The notes: a model not told the origin generated them from the sequence alone. DNA of 64,000 nucleotides from Ruegeria sp. Ofav3-42 (GCF_022347725.1 NZ_JAKRGB010000001.1:186001-250000), one strand, 5' to 3'. Positions 1 through 10,761 are shown, counted from the first letter of the stretch. Program-made: numbers and translations.

Positions 1-653
1 GGACCGTGGCTTTGCCGTTCGTGTTCATCTTCAATACGGATCTGCTGCTGATTGACGTGACATGGGTCGAGGGGATCATAGTGGCGATTTTCGCCACAAT
101 CGCGATCCTCGTCTTCACGGCCGGCACCATGGGCTACTTCCTGACCCATAGCCGGATCTACGAAAGCATCGCGCTGATCTTTGTTGCCTTTGCGCTGTTC
201 AGGCCGGATTTCTTCATGGACCGTATCGCGCCTCCGTTCACGTCGGTTGAACCGTCGGCGTTCGTGGAAACCATTGGAAACACGCCTCCGGGTACCGAAG
301 TCCGCATGGTCATCAGCGGACCGGACTTTGACACGCTCAAGATGACGGATACGACCGTGGTTGTGGCCGTTGGAAGCGAAGAGGGTGGTCAGGCACGTGT
401 CGACGCGATGGGCCTTTTGCTGATCGAAGAAGACGGTCTGATGAAACTGGAAGAGCCGATGTTCGGGTCACCGGTCGCGGATGATTTGGATAACTTCGAC
501 TATTATGGGGATGAGGCCGTGCGCCTGACCTCGGTCAGCTTGCCGTCCAGCCAGCCGCCGAAACAACTGATCTATATTCCGGCGCTGCTTCTGCTGGGCC
601 TGATCGCTTTCCTTCAGCGCGGCCGTGCCGCCAGACAAGAGGTGCCCGCATGA
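1..653 (+). CDS. TRAP transporter large permease, C-terminal part (partial, DUF3394 tail)
   Basis: The reading frame is open from the left edge of the window, so only the C-terminal part of the protein is present. It shows hydrophobic segments around residues 20-65 of the visible part, a polar domain of about 110 residues, and a last membrane helix (PALLLLGLIAFL) before a short basic tail. This arrangement matches the C-terminus of the large fused TRAP permeases that carry a DUF3394 domain. Such permeases take up organic acids using a sodium gradient together with a periplasmic binding protein. The substrate cannot be read from this fragment. The stop codon overlaps the start of the following universal stress protein gene, so the two are probably translated together. 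Confidence 0.75.
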   Translation, partial: TVALPFVFIFNTDLLLIDVTWVEGIIVAIFATIAILVFTAGTMGYFLTHSRIYESIALIFVAFALFRPDFFMDRIAPPFTSVEPSAFVETIGNTPPGTEVRMVISGPDFDTLKMTDTTVVVAVGSEEGGQARVDAMGLLLIEEDGLMKLEEPMFGSPVADDLDNFDYYGDEAVRLTSVSLPSSQPPKQLIYIPALLLLGLIAFLQRGRAARQEVPA

Positions 654-1081
654 CAAACGCAGTTCTTTGTGCCGTCGATATCAGTAACGGCGATCTTGAT
701 ACGCATGTCCTGAAGAAAGCCGCGAAGCTGGCCGATCAGGAAAACGCGCAACTGGATGTTGTGACCGTCCTGCCGGACTTCGGAGAAAGCTGGGTCTCCG
801 GTTTTTTCGAAAGTGACTTCCACGACAAGGCGATGGAAGAGGCCCATTCCAAGCTGGCCGAGATGTGTGTGACTGCGGTGGGGGCAGAGCGGAACGAAAA
901 GATCCGTCACGTGGTCGCTACCGGTACTGCATATCAGGAAATTCTAAAAACAGCGGAAAGCGCAGGCAGCGATCTGATCGTGATCGGCGCGCATAAACCT
1001 GATTTCAAAGACTATCTTCTGGGTCCGAACGCTGCGCGTGTCGTACGGCATTCGAACGTTTCGGTTTACGTCGTTCGATAG
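650..1081 (+). CDS. Universal stress protein (UspA family)
   Basis: A 143-residue single Usp domain. It begins with the usual beta strand (AVLCAVDISNG) and ends with the ATP-binding type signature VIGAHKPDFKDYLLGPNA followed by VVRHSNVSVYVVR. The length is normal for single-domain Usp proteins, which are cytoplasmic and often bind ATP. The ATG overlaps the stop of the upstream TRAP permease by four bases. Usp proteins are frequently fused or linked to TRAP transporters, where they are thought to modulate uptake; that role here is inferred from context. Confidence 0.9.
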   Translation: MTNAVLCAVDISNGDLDTHVLKKAAKLADQENAQLDVVTVLPDFGESWVSGFFESDFHDKAMEEAHSKLAEMCVTAVGAERNEKIRHVVATGTAYQEILKTAESAGSDLIVIGAHKPDFKDYLLGPNAARVVRHSNVSVYVVR

Positions 1082-1775
1082 CGGCGTTCCACCAAGGCAG
1101 GCGCATTGGGTTGTCGCCTCTGTGGCGGCATCGATTTGACCACAGGTCACAGCCACGGGCAGTTCTGATCCAAGGACAGGTGCCGGGGACAACGTTGCGA
1201 CTAAGTGTTCTTGTTTCGGTACGAAGAAATGGAGATGGACACTCCGCTTCCCGTGATTCTGCCTTCAACCCCGACAGAACTTGTCCATCTGATCTCCGTT
1301 GACGAAGGTGACCCGAAAATCTCGAGAGAATACACGATGCCGATGTGTTCAAAGTCAAAATCTGACAGTTCGATTTTGTCGACTTTTTCGAAAGCTATTT
1401 TCACAAGTGCGTGCTTGTCAGTTAGAAAACAACCGTTGTCGTCTATGGCATCTGTTGTGTTCTACAAGTGTAGACCGATTGAACTGGTCTTAAACTGCCT
1501 GAGGTCAAGGTTAACAATTTCTGCATCATGAAAGTTCGGGGTGCGACCAAACCACTCAATTACAGAATTGCCACCGGGTAACTGGGACAAGAGTCTGTTT
1601 TTGGTCATTCAAATTCTTCTACGATTGCAAAACTATGAGCAATCTATGGCCTTGTCTGGTGAAAGGCCATGGTTTCATTGGGTGCAAGGCAGGCTTCGCT
1701 GGTATGCCCATCTTTGCACACAGGATATGTTGGCGAAGGGTCGGCTTTGTCATGTGACGGCTTACAAAGCGGGGC
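1082..1775. other. Gene-poor, AT-richer stretch between usp and the AttH-like gene
   Basis: About 690 bp without a convincing gene. Codon use and base composition look less GC-rich than the flanking genes. Several short open frames exist on both strands, but none has both a good ribosome binding site and recognisable homology. The most protein-like one is on the minus strand at 1201-1404 and is listed separately. Confidence 0.6.
1201..1404 (-). pseudogene. Possible remnant of a small beta-rich (immunity-protein-like) gene
   Basis: A 67-codon minus-strand frame starting at GTG; the frame stays open for roughly 20 more codons upstream with no ATG. The product alternates hydrophobic and polar residues (KIAFEKVDKIELSDFDFEHI, then a strand-like SLEIFGSPSSTEIRW), as expected of a beta-sheet domain. 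The pattern faintly recalls Imm50-type immunity proteins, but this rests on overall pattern only. No Shine-Dalgarno sequence is seen, so it may be a decayed fragment or not a gene at all. Confidence 0.2.
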
Positions 1776-2816
1776 CTAGTACCCGGTCATCTCTAGATAC
1801 CCGTGCCCGGAATGGCTGCCGATGATTTGAACGGGACCCTCCCAGTATTCGAACCGTGTGGCCATCCATGCGTCGGGCGTCAGAGCCGAAACTTCGACAT
1901 CCAGATCACGATCCGGCAGCGTGACCCGCCATCGAATGGGAACATCGCGTCCGGCGACCCGGGCGGTTGCCAGCGGCTCAAACGCGACAGAGCCATCAGG
2001 TATTGCCGTCGCCTTGCCGTCTTCGGCGATCCATGTGGCAGCGGTGAAGTCGCCACGGTCCCCACGCAAGCGAAAGGCCATCATCTTGTCGCCATCGTCG
2101 AGACTGAGAGAGAACCAATCCCATCCGCTTTGATCCTCGGCCAAAGGTTGTGACGACCATTCCCGGTCCAGCCAACCTTTTCCAGTGACTGCGACTTCTC
2201 CACCCGGCAGGTGCAAGGTTCCTTCTACGTCGTAAAACGGCTGAGAATAATAATAGCTGGCCTGTCCATCGGCAGATTTGACCGAGTATCCGTTCTCGCC
2301 GTGGAAAACGAGCGGTCCCTTGGCTTCGAGCGTCAGATCGTACCCAAAGTCCGCCCCATTTGCCAACAGGTGTAGGGCTTCGAGGTCCGGGCCGCGCATA
2401 TGCCATTCGTCGATCCAAGCTTCAAACGGGTCGGCCGTGACACCCGCCTGACCAATTCCGCCACGTGAAAGGCGTTCGGCGAAGTAGTGCGTTTCGGGTG
2501 TAGTCACCGCGGCATGACCCAGCCAGAGTTGCGGGCTTTGCCAACCCTCTTTCTCAGTTGGCTTCAGCGCCGACCGGAATAACGTCCACTGAATTCCATA
2601 GTCGCGCCCGTCCTCGCCCAGCAGGTTCGCGGTCAGATACCACCATTCAATCCGATAGGACGGATGGGGGCCATGATCCTGCGGGAAATGAAACTGATAA
2701 CCGGGCTTAGGCACCGAGAACCCTTCAGCGGAACCGCCAAGCCCTGCGTAACCTTGCGCGCGGCCAAAGCCGGGCAGAGCCAACATTAGCAGAATAAGGC
2801 ATATCCTAACGCTCAT
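1776..2816 (-). CDS. AttH-like lipocalin-domain protein, exported
   Basis: A 346-residue protein with an N-terminal signal peptide (SVRICLILLMLALPGFGRAQG). The mature part has the CrtC/AttH lipocalin-like fold signatures: YRIEWWYLTANL near the start and a later GWLDREWSSQPL, with GWDWFSLSLDDG. Proteins of this family are usually encoded with an FtsX-type ABC transporter, as in the AttEFGH group of Agrobacterium, and are presumed to work outside the inner membrane on a lipid-like or hydrophobic ligand. The start is taken at the ATG preceded by GAGGG, which overlaps the upstream permease stop by 11 bases. It is the third gene of a minus-strand unit ATPase-permease-AttH. Ligand unknown. Confidence 0.82.
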   Translation of the reverse strand: MSVRICLILLMLALPGFGRAQGYAGLGGSAEGFSVPKPGYQFHFPQDHGPHPSYRIEWWYLTANLLGEDGRDYGIQWTLFRSALKPTEKEGWQSPQLWLGHAAVTTPETHYFAERLSRGGIGQAGVTADPFEAWIDEWHMRGPDLEALHLLANGADFGYDLTLEAKGPLVFHGENGYSVKSADGQASYYYSQPFYDVEGTLHLPGGEVAVTGKGWLDREWSSQPLAEDQSGWDWFSLSLDDGDKMMAFRLRGDRGDFTAATWIAEDGKATAIPDGSVAFEPLATARVAGRDVPIRWRVTLPDRDLDVEVSALTPDAWMATRFEYWEGPVQIIGSHSGHGYLEMTGY

Positions 2817-5220
2817 TGGCAAACACCCTCAGTAGGTCCGCAGGAGGCAGACGTAACAACCGGATTGCCGGCAAGGCGGCTGCGATAACGGCCGCGCACA
2901 GCGTCAGCAGCAGAAGGTACACCCAGTCGGCCGGGAAAAGGTACATTGGCAATCGCCAGCCAAACGCCTCGACGTTGATGACGGCCAACAAAGCCCAGGC
3001 CAGCGCCAACCCCAAAGGCAGAGCGAAAATGGCCGTCAGTGCGGCAAGCAACACACTGCGCAACAGCTCCAGCCGGGCTAGTTTTGCCCGTGTCAGCCCC
3101 AGCGCCCAGACCGGAGCAATCTGCGGTAGGCGCTGCGTCCACAGAGTTAGCAAGCTGGTCAGAATAGCGAACCCCGCAACCCCCAGCGTGAGGATGTTCA
3201 GCGCTGACGTCACCACAAATGTCTTTTCGAAAACGTCCATGGATTGCGCCTTCATCGCGGCCTGTTGCACGACCGCGCGGCGCGGCAGGTCGAACTGGTC
3301 TCGCAAAGCTTGCGCCAGATCCGTGGCCCGCTCGGGCGCGAGGCGAACCCCGAACCGGCGCGCTTCGGCCCTCGGCGCGATCTGGTCGAATTGCGCCATT
3401 GAAACGATGGCCTGACCGGTCGGGTTGCCATAGTCGGAATAGACACCTGCAATGGTCATAGAGGTGGTTGGAGTAATCGCAAGAACGTCTTCGGGCCAAA
3501 GGTTTTCGCGGCGGGCAAGCTGTTCATTGATCAACACGGCGGCCCCGTCCATAACGCGATCCCAAACACCGGGTGATGAAGAAATCAGCGGCCATTTCTG
3601 CCGGTAGGTCTGATCGTCTATAACGCCATACAAGAACAGTGGCCCAGTGGGGTGCGCGAGTTCAACGCTACGGATCGGCAGCACAGCGTCGACCTGAGGG
3701 GTCAGCCACTCCGAGATTTGTTGACCCTGCTGATCGTCGGCGGCGGTCACATACAGCTCGGATGTCAGACGCTGATCCAGCCAACCGACAAAGGTAAGCC
3801 GAAAGCTGGACACCATTGTTCCCACGCCGATATTCGCGGCCAACGCGAGCAAAAGCGCCATCAGCGCCAGAGACAGACCCGGCAGTTGCGTGCGCATGTC
3901 CGACCATACCCATTGGGCAACCGGCCCCCTAGCAGCGCGCTGGAGCACAATGAGAACGCGCGCAAGAAGGTAGGGCAACACAAGCGCCGATCCGATCAAC
4001 AGCCCGGCCACCATTGCGAAGCCTGCAATCAATCCTCCAAAGACAAGCAGGGCGGCCACTCCGCCAGCAATCGCAGCCAATCCCGCGAGGGCTGTCACCC
4101 AATTGCCAGAGGCAGCGCTGCGCCAGGCCTGCAAACCCGCTCCGCTGAGAATCGGCATACGTGACAGTCGAAACAATGCGTGTCCGCTGGCAAGAAAAGT
4201 GCCCCCTAAAGCCATCGCGAGACCGGTCAGAACCCATTGCGGTTGCAAGGTTATCTGCCCGCTGACCGGCGCGCCGTACAGACCCCGCAGGGTCGCTGCG
4301 ACGTCAGGCAGCAATGCGCCAGCAAGGAAAAATCCCAGTAACAGACCAAGTATGCCGCCGATGATCGCCAACACCGACAACTCGACCATGATGAGCCAGA
4401 CAAGGCGTCGCATCGAAACGCCCAAGGCCCGCAACGTCCGGATCATTGCGCGCCGCTGGGCAAAGGCCAGTCCCACGGTGCCATGCACAATGAACAATCC
4501 AACTGCAAAAGACAGAAGGCCAAAGGCTGACAAGTTCAGGTGAAAGCTGTCCGTCAACTGCGCAGTTTCCAGTTGCGACGCGGCCGCTGTCCGCTCCAGC
4601 TCGGGAGCAATTTCGGTGAGCGACGCGACAGCGCTCGGCTGGTCATGCAGAACGATAAGCCGGGAGATTTCACCGCGCCTGTCCAGCAGAGTTTCCGCCA
4701 CGCCGATATCTGTCAGAATCAGGTCCGGCGGCAGAGCGTCGCTTGTCATCACCGGCGGTAACGATGCCCGACCGGCAAGCAACATTTCCAACTCTGGCCG
4801 TGCTAACAAGCGACCGGGCGCAGTCAGAATGTCGGCAGGGTCGGGGGGCGTTCCGCTTTGCTCCAACTGCGTGACAGCGGGCAGGGCGGGGTAGGCGACC
4901 ATGTCCACCCCAAGTACGCGCAGAGCTCGGCCGTCAATGCGAAGATGTCCGTCCAGTACGGCTGCGACCTGCCATCCGGCGCGCCTCAGGTCGACGTAAC
5001 GCGAGAGAGGGATCGGGCCGGTCGGGTCATGCAACTCATCATACTGCCCCAAGGCAAGCTGATCGGCCGCGCGGTCATAGCTCGCGCGCGCCTCAGCGTT
5101 GATGGCCTGAACGGCGGACCATAAGCCAGTTGCCAAAGCTAGACCAATGAGCAACGTCGCCAATTGCAGGCGGTGCGCGCGCCAATGCGAGGCCAGCGCC
5201 TGTATGACGGTCAGCGTCAT
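2806..5220 (-). CDS. ABC transporter permease, FtsX family
   Basis: An 804-residue membrane protein with one N-terminal helix (LATLLIGLALATGLWSAV), a long periplasmic domain, and two clusters of transmembrane helices: the first around residues 225-440 and the second after about residue 680. This is the layout of MacB/LolC-like and AttF/G-like FtsX permeases with two FtsX domains, acting as mechanotransmission or extraction pumps rather than as channels. It overlaps the ATPase gene upstream by four bases and the AttH-like gene downstream, so the three form one transcription unit. Probable role: export or extraction of a lipid-like substrate to the periplasmic lipocalin; substrate unknown. Confidence 0.88.
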   Translation of the reverse strand: MTLTVIQALASHWRAHRLQLATLLIGLALATGLWSAVQAINAEARASYDRAADQLALGQYDELHDPTGPIPLSRYVDLRRAGWQVAAVLDGHLRIDGRALRVLGVDMVAYPALPAVTQLEQSGTPPDPADILTAPGRLLARPELEMLLAGRASLPPVMTSDALPPDLILTDIGVAETLLDRRGEISRLIVLHDQPSAVASLTEIAPELERTAAASQLETAQLTDSFHLNLSAFGLLSFAVGLFIVHGTVGLAFAQRRAMIRTLRALGVSMRRLVWLIMVELSVLAIIGGILGLLLGFFLAGALLPDVAATLRGLYGAPVSGQITLQPQWVLTGLAMALGGTFLASGHALFRLSRMPILSGAGLQAWRSAASGNWVTALAGLAAIAGGVAALLVFGGLIAGFAMVAGLLIGSALVLPYLLARVLIVLQRAARGPVAQWVWSDMRTQLPGLSLALMALLLALAANIGVGTMVSSFRLTFVGWLDQRLTSELYVTAADDQQGQQISEWLTPQVDAVLPIRSVELAHPTGPLFLYGVIDDQTYRQKWPLISSSPGVWDRVMDGAAVLINEQLARRENLWPEDVLAITPTTSMTIAGVYSDYGNPTGQAIVSMAQFDQIAPRAEARRFGVRLAPERATDLAQALRDQFDLPRRAVVQQAAMKAQSMDVFEKTFVVTSALNILTLGVAGFAILTSLLTLWTQRLPQIAPVWALGLTRAKLARLELLRSVLLAALTAIFALPLGLALAWALLAVINVEAFGWRLPMYLFPADWVYLLLLTLCAAVIAAALPAIRLLRLPPADLLRVFANER

Positions 5221-5864
5221 TCGATGTGTCCGCCCGTCAGGTGCGCCCGCCGATCCAGCCGCGCCGCGATCTCTTGCGAATGGGTGACCAAAAGCAACGC
5301 AGCGCCCGTATCGGCAACCAAAGACAGCATCAGATCAAGCACGGTCGCACTTGCGGTTTCGTCGAGGTTTCCCGTCGGCTCATCCGCCAGTAGCAGTTTG
5401 GGCTTCGCGGCCATGGCGCGACCAATGGCAACGCGCTGCTGCTGCCCGCCCGACAGGTTCTCCGGATATCGATCCAGAAGATCCGTTAAACCCAACCGAT
5501 CGGCTAAATGTGCGCACCAGTCGGGATCGTGACACCCCGCCAGCCGCGCGTGAAACGACAGGTTCTGGCCGGTCGTGAGTGAAGGGATCAGGTTAAACTG
5601 CTGAAACACCAACGACAAAGAAGTACGGCGCAGAGCCGCCCGGCCTGAGTCATCCAGATTTGACAGATTCGTCCAATCCAGCGTGATCTCTCCGCCATCT
5701 GCTGTGTCGAGCGCAGCTGCAAGGTTCAACAGCGTGCTCTTGCCGCTGCCGCTTTCGCCGGTCAGTGCAAGCGTCTGACCGCGATCCAGAGACAGCGACA
5801 CATCCCGCAGGACCGGGCGTCCGCCGGGATAGGATTTCTGAACCTGATCGAATTTCAGAAGCAT
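5217..5864 (-). CDS. ABC transporter ATP-binding protein (LolD/MacB type)
   Basis: About 215 residues from the chosen start. It carries Walker A (GESGSGKST), a Q-loop (LVFQQFNLIPSL), the ABC signature LSGGQQQRVAIGRAMA, Walker B (LLLADEPTGNLD) and an H-loop (LLVTHSQE). The LADEPTGNLD form is typical of the LolD/FtsE/MacB branch that pairs with FtsX permeases. The frame extends further upstream, but the added residues resemble no ABC protein; the ATG at 5864 has GGGGA five bases before it and starts the first beta strand (LLKFDQVQKSY), so it is preferred. First gene of the exporter unit. Confidence 0.9.
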   Translation of the reverse strand: MLLKFDQVQKSYPGGRPVLRDVSLSLDRGQTLALTGESGSGKSTLLNLAAALDTADGGEITLDWTNLSNLDDSGRAALRRTSLSLVFQQFNLIPSLTTGQNLSFHARLAGCHDPDWCAHLADRLGLTDLLDRYPENLSGGQQQRVAIGRAMAAKPKLLLADEPTGNLDETASATVLDLMLSLVADTGAALLLVTHSQEIAARLDRRAHLTGGHIE

Positions 5865-6035
5865 ATGCGTCCCCATTTTCACAAGGATTTGCAACAGTTT
5901 CACCAACTGTCCAGAGGTGACGCACCATCGGTTCCTTTCGCCGCACTTCGGATTGGAGCAGAGCGGGTTGTTTCGCTCGTCCTCGCAGGTCATTGTGGAC
6001 CGGTTGGCCGTCGGCACAAATCAGGATGTAAAAAC

Positions 6036-6470
6036 ATGACCTTGTCGCAGCAGATTTTATGGGGAAGCACGTTTCTCGGGCTTTGCTTTCTGGTCGAAAT
6101 CATCCTGCTGACAATGTGCACTGTGGCTATCAACAAGTTGATCGAACGATGGGAAAACAAAGGCGATATTCTGGCGACGGCCGGTCCGATCGCCATGGCG
6201 CTGGCCTTTATTGTTGCGACCCATACCATTCAGGTTTGGATCTGGGCGATTGTCTGGGTGTTCGGCGGTGTCCTGCCCGATTGGAACACGGCGCTGTATT
6301 TCTCACTCGTGTCGTTCACCACACTTGGTTACGGCGATATCGTTTTGGGTGAAGACCTGCGTATTTTCGGGACGTTTGCCGCGGTCACGGGTCTGCTGGC
6401 GTTTGGCCTGTCGACCGCCTACATGGTCGCCCTGATGACGCGCGTGTTTCAGGAAAGATTCATGGCCTAA
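6036..6470 (+). CDS. Two-transmembrane potassium channel family protein
   Basis: A 144-residue protein with an N-terminal helix (FLGLCFLVEIILLTMCTVAI), a second hydrophobic stretch (AMALAFIVATHTIQVWIWAI), a pore loop with the potassium selectivity filter TTLGYGDI, and a final helix. This is the ion-channel (PF07885) architecture without a cytoplasmic RCK domain. The frame is open further upstream, but the ATG at 6036 starts the protein-like part. It stands alone, converging with the cardiolipin synthase gene, and the two ends overlap by four bases. Confidence 0.85.
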   Translation: MTLSQQILWGSTFLGLCFLVEIILLTMCTVAINKLIERWENKGDILATAGPIAMALAFIVATHTIQVWIWAIVWVFGGVLPDWNTALYFSLVSFTTLGYGDIVLGEDLRIFGTFAAVTGLLAFGLSTAYMVALMTRVFQERFMA

Positions 6471-7879
6471 AGGATCGGCGCGAACAATCGGGCAATCGGA
6501 GCGCCAAGGCGAATTGGGGCAGGTTGCTGACCCAAAGTGCGCGTCAGCTGATAACATTTTTCGAAATCCTTTTGCAGCATTGCCTCTACGGCCTCGGCTG
6601 CGCGGGGATCGAAGAACAGGGCCATTGCCTCAAAGTTCAGTCTAAATGATCGATTGTCCAGGTTGGTCGTTCCCACGGCTGCCAAGGCGTCATCGACCAC
6701 AAACACCTTTTGGTGCATGAAACCATCTTTGTACCGAAATACTTTGGCACCGCATTCGCGGATTTCATCGAAATAGGCAAAGGCCGCCAGCCAGGGCAGG
6801 CGATGATCAATGGAATCCGGTATAAGGATGCGTACATCGACACCCCGCAAAGCCGCGTGCTTCAGGGCGGTCATGATGTCGATGTCTGGAACGAAATACG
6901 GCGACGCAATCCAGATCCGGTTTTGCGCCTCGGTGATTGCGGCGAAGAACATCAGCGCCCCGGTTTCGTTTTCATCTCCTGGCCCGGTCGCAACCAGCAG
7001 GGCGTTCATGTCCTGATCTGCCTCGGACCCGGCCCAGTCCAGTTGATCGATCAGATCTTCTTCATGGGCCCAATGCCAGTCTTCGATGAAGATCAGCTGC
7101 AATTGTCGGACGATATGGCCGGTCATCTTGATATGCGTGTCGCGCCAGTGGCCAAAATGCGGATCCTGCCCAAGATATTCGACACCGACGTTATGCCCGC
7201 CAATAAACCCATTTTCGCCATCGATAATGACCGACTTGCGATGGTTGCGATAATTCAATTGAAAACGAAACTTTGGCCCGCGTTGTTCGCGTGGGTCGGC
7301 AATTGTAACGCCGGCCTGGCGCATTTCTTCGATGTAGTCCGAGGGCAGAGAATAGCTTCCGACCCCGTCCATCATGAACCGGACGCTGACACCGCGTTTT
7401 GCTGCTGCGATCAGCTTTCTTTTGAGTTTCTGACCGAGCTCGTCAGCGCGCACGATGTAGAACTGGATCAAAACATAAGATTTCGCCCCATCGATGGCTT
7501 CGAATATCGAGTCAAAGGTCGCCTGCCCGTCAATCAGCAGTTCCGCACCATTGCCACGCGACGCGGGCAAATGCGCCAGAGCCTCAAAGGGCCGGGGGTT
7601 GATGAGCATCTTCTCGGGGTCCGGTCTGGAGTAATCGGCAAAGGTTTTGATCCCCTCGACAACGCGCTGGCTTTCTTTGCGCGCGATACGGTAACCGCTA
7701 AACCGATGGTGCCCCAGAAACAGGTAGAGCGGTACGCCCAACATCGGGGCAGACACCAGAAAGACCACCCAACCGACCGCACCCTGAGGCGTGCGCGCGG
7801 TCTGGGCCGCACGCACCGCGAAGACAACTGCCGTGGCATAAAGCGCAAACAAAAAGACAGAAACAAGCAGTGTCCACAT
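6467..7879 (-). CDS. cls: Cardiolipin synthase (phospholipase D family)
   Basis: A 470-residue protein with two N-terminal membrane helices followed by two phospholipase D catalytic motifs: HRKSVIIDGENGFIGGHNVG in the first half and HQKVFVVDDALAAVGTTNLD in the second, the usual HxKx4D pairs. The length matches bacterial ClsA-type synthases, which join two phosphatidylglycerol molecules to make cardiolipin at the inner membrane. The N-terminal helices show the typical PLDc_N form with YLFLGHHR. Single-gene unit running towards the ion channel gene. Confidence 0.92.
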   Translation of the reverse strand: MWTLLVSVFLFALYATAVVFAVRAAQTARTPQGAVGWVVFLVSAPMLGVPLYLFLGHHRFSGYRIARKESQRVVEGIKTFADYSRPDPEKMLINPRPFEALAHLPASRGNGAELLIDGQATFDSIFEAIDGAKSYVLIQFYIVRADELGQKLKRKLIAAAKRGVSVRFMMDGVGSYSLPSDYIEEMRQAGVTIADPREQRGPKFRFQLNYRNHRKSVIIDGENGFIGGHNVGVEYLGQDPHFGHWRDTHIKMTGHIVRQLQLIFIEDWHWAHEEDLIDQLDWAGSEADQDMNALLVATGPGDENETGALMFFAAITEAQNRIWIASPYFVPDIDIMTALKHAALRGVDVRILIPDSIDHRLPWLAAFAYFDEIRECGAKVFRYKDGFMHQKVFVVDDALAAVGTTNLDNRSFRLNFEAMALFFDPRAAEAVEAMLQKDFEKCYQLTRTLGQQPAPIRLGAPIARLFAPIL

Positions 7880-7903
7880 AGGGTTATCGGGCTCCGTGAC
7901 GGT

Positions 7904-8878
7904 TCAGTTCGCCCCAGTGTAGATGCGCGACCAGTCCTGCGCCATATCTACGATGACCCAGCCCAATTCCGGTCCTTTGTCCAACCCATCGACCAGTTTG
8001 CCAATCGGGCTTTCGCGGTCATAAGCCCATTCACGCTCCCCGTCTGTATGGTGAACAAGAATTCCCAATCGTGGCCCATCGCCCGCTGTTGTCCACTCCA
8101 ACATGGCAAAATCGCCGTCCGAGTTTCCGCCGGCCAATATCGGACGTCTGCCGATTGTACGCTCAATGTTGATTGGCTTGCCTTCCTTGTCATCGACAAA
8201 TGCGATGCTGGGGGCCTTGGTGATGACCGGATCACCTTCGGCGCTGTCGTAGGTTGTGTCGGTATAGGTGCCCAATACTTGTTCGGGCGGGATGCCATAG
8301 GCTTCTTCGGCAAAAACGCGCATGAAATGCAAGCCGCCGCCGGAAACGATGTAGGTCTTAAACCCTTCGTCGCGCAGATACCGCAGCAGCTCGACCATCG
8401 GTTGATAGGTCATCTGATCATAGGGCAGGTCGGTGTCTGAGTGCCGTGCGGTATCCAACCATTCGGCAACCGCGTTCTGAAACTCGTCCACTGAGACGCC
8501 GGCGTGCGAGGCGTTTATGACCTCGATCAAGCCATCATGGCCATCTTCCAGAACGGTTTTCAGATCGCCCTTTGCAGCGGCTTGCAACGTGGGCGTGGAT
8601 AGGATTGACGGGTCCGCTTCAGCCAACTGGGCAAGACGGTCCATGGCAAAGAACAGCTGGAAATAGACTGGCTGCTCGGCCCAAAGGGTTCCGTCATTGT
8701 CGAACACGGCAATCCGCTCAGCAGGTGTCACGTATTCCGGCCTTTCCGGGTCGGTAACTGCGGCGACAAAATCGATGATCCGATCCTTGCTTTCGGTTGC
8801 ATTCCAGCTGGGCAGCGGGTCTGCCAGCGCGATCATCGGGGCGCAGGAGAGTACGGCGCTTAGAATGAAGTGACGCAT
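7904..8878 (-). CDS. Periplasmic HAD-superfamily phosphatase
   Basis: About 324 residues with a signal peptide (RHFILSAVLSCAPMIALA). HAD motif I is VFDNDGTLW (nucleophile Asp about residue 60, acid Asp 62), motif II is IVSGGG, and the C-terminal acidic motif is AGGNSDGDFAML. It resembles the phosphoserine-phosphatase-like HAD proteins, but an exported one is more likely a general phosphomonoesterase acting in the periplasm. The ATG at 8878 is preferred over an upstream frame start because it opens the signal peptide and is preceded by GAG. It lies downstream of the arylsulfatase on the same strand, separated by a strong hairpin. Confidence 0.82.
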   Translation of the reverse strand: MRHFILSAVLSCAPMIALADPLPSWNATESKDRIIDFVAAVTDPERPEYVTPAERIAVFDNDGTLWAEQPVYFQLFFAMDRLAQLAEADPSILSTPTLQAAAKGDLKTVLEDGHDGLIEVINASHAGVSVDEFQNAVAEWLDTARHSDTDLPYDQMTYQPMVELLRYLRDEGFKTYIVSGGGLHFMRVFAEEAYGIPPEQVLGTYTDTTYDSAEGDPVITKAPSIAFVDDKEGKPINIERTIGRRPILAGGNSDGDFAMLEWTTAGDGPRLGILVHHTDGEREWAYDRESPIGKLVDGLDKGPELGWVIVDMAQDWSRIYTGAN

Positions 8879-8903
8879 GAATTTCTCATTTAATTTCAAG
8901 ATG

Positions 8904-8931
8904 AAAAGGGCCGCCATTTATGTGGCGGCCC
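8904..8931 (-). terminator. Rho-independent terminator after the arylsulfatase gene
   Basis: On the minus strand a perfect nine-base stem (GGGCCGCCA / TGGCGGCCC) with a six-base loop is followed by TTTT. It sits between the arylsulfatase stop and the HAD phosphatase start, so transcription may be reduced or uncoupled between the two. Confidence 0.8.
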
Positions 8932-8951
8932 CGGGTTTTGTTTTACTCGAC

Positions 8952-10562
<1,611 letters not shown>

Positions 10563-10656
10563 AGTATGCTCCTGAACTGACCGAGTCTTAATGACCCGTT
10601 GATTGAAAAGTAATTGAAGGCGCCCAAGTTCATAAATGATCCGCCAACAAGGTCTT

Positions 10657-10694
10657 GATTCTCGACCAGAAAATCTAGGATTAGGTCGAGAATC
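10657..10694. promoter_or_regulatory. 11-bp inverted repeat, candidate operator
   Basis: GATTCTCGACC and GGTCGAGAATC form perfect arms around a 16-base spacer in the divergent region between the arylsulfatase and the Crp/Fnr regulator. The centre-to-centre distance of the arms is 27 bases. A regulator binding site is inferred; a hairpin without a U-run makes a terminator unlikely. Confidence 0.5.
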
Positions 10695-10713
10695 GAATAG
10701 CCATACCTTAAGC

Positions 10714-10740
10714 TATGATAATGTGCGGAAACCTATCATA
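10714..10740. promoter_or_regulatory. TATGATA/TATCATA inverted repeat, candidate operator
   Basis: Seven-base arms TATGATA and TATCATA with a 13-base spacer lie 22 bases before the start of the Crp/Fnr regulator gene. It differs in sequence from the upstream GATTCTCGACC repeat. It could be an autoregulatory site or promoter element; this is inferred from position only. Confidence 0.4.
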
Positions 10741-10761
10741 TGATGAGATTGATGAATACTA

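Noticed and set aside
6710..8440. 576-codon plus-strand frame antisense to the cardiolipin synthase
   Set aside because: It runs through the coding strand of a clear PLD-family gene and a HAD gene, has no domain and no ribosome binding site; it is a by-product of GC-rich codon bias.
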